Position numbers and translations under genes: made by a program
Assembly: GCA_040902585.1 (NCBI GenBank)
Contig: JBBDXA010000200.1
Span: forward strand, 1 to 16,934
Length of the DNA: 16,934 bases
Source of the DNA: JBBDXA01 sp040902585
Lineage (GTDB): Bacteria > Planctomycetota > Phycisphaerae > Phycisphaerales > Phycisphaeraceae
Reading direction: 5' to 3'
Shown here: positions 14,052 to 16,934 of the stretch, piece after piece
Position numbering within the stretch: the first letter of the stretch is position 1
Layout: the number at the start of each line of letters is the position of its first letter
The notes under the pieces: generated by a model
Told to the model about the DNA's origin: nothing
Database searches by the model: none
What the model saw: the letters and a program-made list of their open reading frames with translations, nothing else

Positions 14052-16472
14052 ATGAAGACCTCGCCCCCGCTTTTTACCGTGTTTCTGCTGGTCCTCGCGC
14101 CCATAGCCCTTGCTGACGTGGGCGGTACCGCAATTGACTCGAAACCTTATAGCGAATCCATTCAGCCGCTCCTGACGCATCATTGCTTCGGCTGCCACAG
14201 CGTCGAGTCGAAAGAGCTCAAGGGCGACTTCCGCCTCGACACGTTGTCGCCCGCCTTTGCTGACAACGCCAGCCGTGAGCAATGGTCGCTGGTCCTCAAG
14301 CGTGTGAAGGCCGGCGAGATGCCGCCGAAGAAAAGCCCCCGCCCGCCGGATCAGGACATCCGCGACATCACGGAGTGGATCGAAAAGAAGCTCGAAGTCT
14401 CTGCGGCCCAGCAGGCCGCCGATGGCCGCGTGGTGCTTCGTAGGCTCAATCGAACGGAGTATGAGAACACCGTGCGCGATCTGCTCGGCATCGAAGTCGA
14501 TCTGAAAGACCTGTTGCCGGAGGATTCGTCCGCCGCGGGCTTTGACAATGTAGGCGAGGCATTGCACACCTCGTCGTTCCTCATGGAGAAGTATCTGGAG
14601 GCTGCTGACAAAGCGCTGGACCAGGCGATTGCGAATTACCCGCAGCCGCCGCTCTTCAAGAAACGCTACGACTGCAAAGACGAGCGCCACGTCAAAGGCA
14701 CCACGGAGAACGTCTTCCGCAAGCTGGATGACTCGCTGGTGTTCTTCAGTTCATCGCAGTGGCAGGCGGTGATCCTCTGGCAGTTCTATCCGAAGGACCG
14801 GGGCAGGTATCGCTACCGGCTGAGCGTCAGCGGATACCAGAGCGAAGGCAAGCCCGTGGTGTTCCGCGTCGATGCCGGACCGATGCTGATGGGCACGCGG
14901 AGTCATCTGGTCGGTTACTTCGATGCACCCGCGGACAAGCCCACCATCGTCGAAATCGTCGAAGAGCAGGAAGCGCGAAGCACCATCCGCGTGCTGCCGT
15001 ATGGACTGGCCTCGGCGCAGGCGGTGAACAAGATCGGCGCGGACAAGTGGGAAGGCCCGGGGCTTTCGGTGCAATGGATCGAAGTGGAAGGCCCGCTGCA
15101 TGACACTTGGCCGCCCGCGAGTCATCGCCAACTCTTCGGCGACCTCCCGCAGGCACCCGCGCCGATCTACAACCATCGCGATCGCGTGGAAGTCACCTCG
15201 AAAGATCCGCAGGCGGACGCTGATCGCATCGTGCGGGCCTTCGCCCGCCGGGCGTTTCGGCGGCCGGTGACGGATGCGGACATCAAGCCCGCGCTTGATC
15301 TCTTCAACGCGAAGCTCGGCGAGAAGCGATCCTTCGAACAGGCGATGCGGGCCGCGCTGATGACCATCATGATCTCGCCCGATTTTCTCTTTCTCCGCGA
15401 GAAGCCGGGCAAGCTGAACGACTTCGCTCTGGCCAGCCGGCTCTCCTTGTTTCTTTGGAGCACGTTGCCAGACGACGAGCTGATCACGCTGGCCGAGCAG
15501 GGCAAGCTCACGAATCCGCAAGTGCTGCGAAAGCAAGTCGATCGCCTGTTGAACCACGCGAAGGCCGCCGCGTTCACGAAGAACTTCACCGGCCAGTGGC
15601 TCGACCTGCGCGACATCGACTTCACCGAACCCAGTCACATCCTTTACCCTGAATTCGATGACATGTTGAAAGTCTCGATGGTCCGCGAGACCGAACTGTT
15701 TTTCGCCGAGCTTCTCAAAGACGATCTGAGTCTGATGAACCTGGTGGCTTCCGATTTCACCATGCTCAACGGTCGGCTGGCGCGGCACTACGGGATCGAA
15801 GGCGTCGACGGCTACGAATTTCGCAAGGTCACACTTCCCCCAGGCAGCCATCGCGGCGGCGTGATGACCATGGCCAGCACGTTGAAGGTGACCGCCAACG
15901 GCACCAGCACGTCGCCGATCATGCGCGGCGCTTGGGTCCTCGAACGCATCCTCGGCACGCCGCCGTCCAAGCCGCCCGCTGACATCCCCGCGCTGGAACC
16001 GGATATCCGCGGCGCGACCACCATTCGCGAGCAGCTCGCCAAACACCGGCAGATCGAATCGTGCGCCGCCTGCCATGTGAAGATCGATCCGCCGGGCTTC
16101 GCACTGGAAAGCTACGATGTGATCGGCGGCTGGCGCGAGAACTATCGAACCAGCGGCCGCGGCGAAGCGGTCACGATCGACGGTCGCCGGATGCCCTACT
16201 TGAAGGGCCCTAAGGTGGACCCGGCCGATACGTTGCCTGATGGCCGCCGCTTTCGTGACATCGATGAGTTCAAGCAGTTGCTCCTGAGCGATAAGGATCA
16301 GATCGCACGTTCGCTCACGAAGAAGCTCGTGACCTACGCGACCGGCGCGGGGCCGCAGCTTGCGGACGAGCCGCGCATCGAGGCAGTCGTCCGCGCGATT
16401 CGAGAGAAGAACTACGGCTTGCGGTCGCTGGTGCATGAGATCGTGCAGAGTGAGTTGTTTCAAAGCAAGTAG
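14052..16472 (+). CDS. Planctomycete-type cytochrome protein (DUF1587/1595/1592/1588/1585)
   Basis: 806 residues from ATG 14052, chosen because it begins a standard signal peptide (MKTSPPLFTVFLLVLAPIALA). In-frame GTG 13992 and ATG 14001 would add up to 20 residues; no start has a clear ribosome site. Order: N-terminal c-type heme site CFGCH (45-49); DUF1587 (about 127-192, RLNRTEYENTVRDLLG); a beta-rich section (about 230-370); DUF1595 (about 389-450, FARRAFRRPVTDADI); DUF1592 (about 455-585, SRLSLFLWSTLPDDEL); DUF1588 (about 597-697) with a second heme site CAACH (671-675); and DUF1585 at the end (about 732-806). These families are known mainly from Planctomycetota, in many paralogues usually followed by a DUF1552 protein. 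They are presumed to be periplasmic redox proteins; their substrate is not established. The DUF1552 gene follows after 59 nt, so co-transcription is likely. Confidence 0.93.
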   Translation: MKTSPPLFTVFLLVLAPIALADVGGTAIDSKPYSESIQPLLTHHCFGCHSVESKELKGDFRLDTLSPAFADNASREQWSLVLKRVKAGEMPPKKSPRPPDQDIRDITEWIEKKLEVSAAQQAADGRVVLRRLNRTEYENTVRDLLGIEVDLKDLLPEDSSAAGFDNVGEALHTSSFLMEKYLEAADKALDQAIANYPQPPLFKKRYDCKDERHVKGTTENVFRKLDDSLVFFSSSQWQAVILWQFYPKDRGRYRYRLSVSGYQSEGKPVVFRVDAGPMLMGTRSHLVGYFDAPADKPTIVEIVEEQEARSTIRVLPYGLASAQAVNKIGADKWEGPGLSVQWIEVEGPLHDTWPPASHRQLFGDLPQAPAPIYNHRDRVEVTSKDPQADADRIVRAFARRAFRRPVTDADIKPALDLFNAKLGEKRSFEQAMRAALMTIMISPDFLFLREKPGKLNDFALASRLSLFLWSTLPDDELITLAEQGKLTNPQVLRKQVDRLLNHAKAAAFTKNFTGQWLDLRDIDFTEPSHILYPEFDDMLKVSMVRETELFFAELLKDDLSLMNLVASDFTMLNGRLARHYGIEGVDGYEFRKVTLPPGSHRGGVMTMASTLKVTANGTSTSPIMRGAWVLERILGTPPSKPPADIPALEPDIRGATTIREQLAKHRQIESCAACHVKIDPPGFALESYDVIGGWRENYRTSGRGEAVTIDGRRMPYLKGPKVDPADTLPDGRRFRDIDEFKQLLLSDKDQIARSLTKKLVTYATGAGPQLADEPRIEAVVRAIREKNYGLRSLVHEIVQSELFQSK

Positions 16473-16520
16473 CCGCATTTTTTCAGGCGCGCGGATCATT
16501 CGAGTTTGCCACCCCTGACC

Positions 16521-16525
16521 GAGGA
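16521..16525 (+). promoter_or_regulatory. Shine-Dalgarno site of the DUF1552 gene
   Basis: GAGGA lies 6 nt upstream of ATG 16532, in the 59-nt gap after the cytochrome gene. The rest of the gap shows a T-run (16478-16483) but no convincing stem before it, so no terminator is called. Confidence 0.6.
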
Positions 16526-16531
16526 CGGACC

Positions 16532-16934
16532 ATGCCTCTATCCCGACGCCACTTTCTGCGAGCCACGGGCGTATCGCTCGCGCTGCCCTGGCTCGATGCC
16601 CTGGCCCCGCGCGCCGTCGCCGCGAAGGATGCGAACGACGAAGCGGCCGCGTCGCGAAGGCGCATGGTCTGCATCTGCACGCCGCTTGGGCTGCACGCGC
16701 CCCACTTTTTCCCTGAGAACGAAGGCAAGGACTACGAACTTACGCCATATCTCGATGTGCTCAAAGATTTCCGCGAGGACTACACCGTGATCTCCGGCCT
16801 GGCGCATCCGGATGTCGGCTCCAGCCACGACTCGATCTACAGCTTTCTCACAGCCGCCCCTCATCCGGAACTCCGCGCGGGCTTTCGCAACAGCATTTCG
16901 CTCGACCAGTTCGCCGCCGAACACATCGGCGGCG
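16532..16934 (+). CDS. DUF1552 protein, Tat-exported (3' end cut by window edge)
   Basis: 134 codons are visible, open to the window end. The start ATG 16532 has GAGGA (16521-16525) 6 nt upstream. The N-terminus MPLSRRHFLRATGVSLALPW is a twin-arginine signal, which points to export of a folded, possibly cofactor-bearing protein. The following MVCICTPLGLHAPHFFPE, YELTPYLDVLKDFREDYTVISGLAHPDV and SSHDSIYSFLTAAP are typical of DUF1552 proteins. These pair with DUF1592-type cytochromes in planctomycete genomes. The family is related in look to DUF1501/sulfatase-like exported proteins, but its activity is unknown. Only about a third of the usual length is present because the window ends. Confidence 0.9.
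   Translation, partial: MPLSRRHFLRATGVSLALPWLDALAPRAVAAKDANDEAAASRRRMVCICTPLGLHAPHFFPENEGKDYELTPYLDVLKDFREDYTVISGLAHPDVGSSHDSIYSFLTAAPHPELRAGFRNSISLDQFAAEHIGG

Noticed and set aside
13902..14690. Minus-strand frame extending from the divergent region into the cytochrome gene
   Set aside because: It overlaps the signal peptide, heme motif and DUF1587 coding sequence of the plus-strand gene and shows no family resemblance.
14751..16499. A 582-residue minus-strand open frame
   Set aside because: It is opposite the DUF1592-type gene, whose heme motifs and domains are clear. The antisense translation has no recognisable domain and is an artefact of high GC at third positions.
16473..16531. T-run after the cytochrome stop codon as a terminator
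   Set aside because: No stable stem precedes the run of T, and the downstream gene looks co-transcribed.

Overview
The window is GC-rich, gene-dense bacterial DNA, almost certainly from a member of the Planctomycetota. The strongest evidence is the pair at the right end: a planctomycete-type cytochrome protein (heme motif, DUF1587, DUF1595, DUF1592, DUF1588, DUF1585) followed by a Tat-exported DUF1552 protein. A DUF4159 protein, a thioredoxin-HEAT protein and several VWA membrane proteins fit the same origin.

Layout. From 13840 leftwards to position 1 runs one minus-strand cluster of eight genes with short gaps: MoxR AAA+ ATPase (12839-13840), DUF58 protein (11818-12813), BatA-like membrane protein with a VWA domain (9681-11798), second VWA membrane protein (7377-9650), large membrane-anchored coiled-coil protein resembling DUF4175 (4537-7266), exported DUF4159 protein (3717-4481), lipoprotein joining a degenerate 5'-nucleotidase-like domain to a tetraheme c554-type cytochrome (2300-3670), and an exported thioredoxin-HEAT protein (1-2303, cut by the window edge). 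A good sigma70-like promoter (13904-13932) lies upstream of moxR. To its right, on the plus strand, are the DUF1592-type cytochrome protein (14052-16472) and the start of the DUF1552 protein (16532 to the edge).

How the genes may work together. MoxR, DUF58, BatA/VWA, DUF4159 and DUF4175-like genes form a recurring bacterial cluster. It is thought to act as an AAA+/VWA chaperone or metal-insertion machine serving envelope proteins. Here the cluster appears to be extended by two redox proteins, a tetraheme cytochrome lipoprotein and a thioredoxin-HEAT protein. Their reading frames overlap in ATGA, so they are probably made together. A role in assembling or servicing an envelope redox complex is inference.

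The most unusual sequence is a 74-bp nested palindrome at 12410-12483. It consists of two inverted 26-bp arms, each of which folds into its own bulged hairpin. It lies inside the DUF58 coding region and adds about 25 in-frame residues right after the DxSxS motif. It looks like a REPIN or palindromic mobile element captured as protein-coding sequence.

No rRNA, tRNA, CRISPR, transposase gene or riboswitch was recognised. No gap exceeds 300 bases; the largest is the divergent region 13841-14051.
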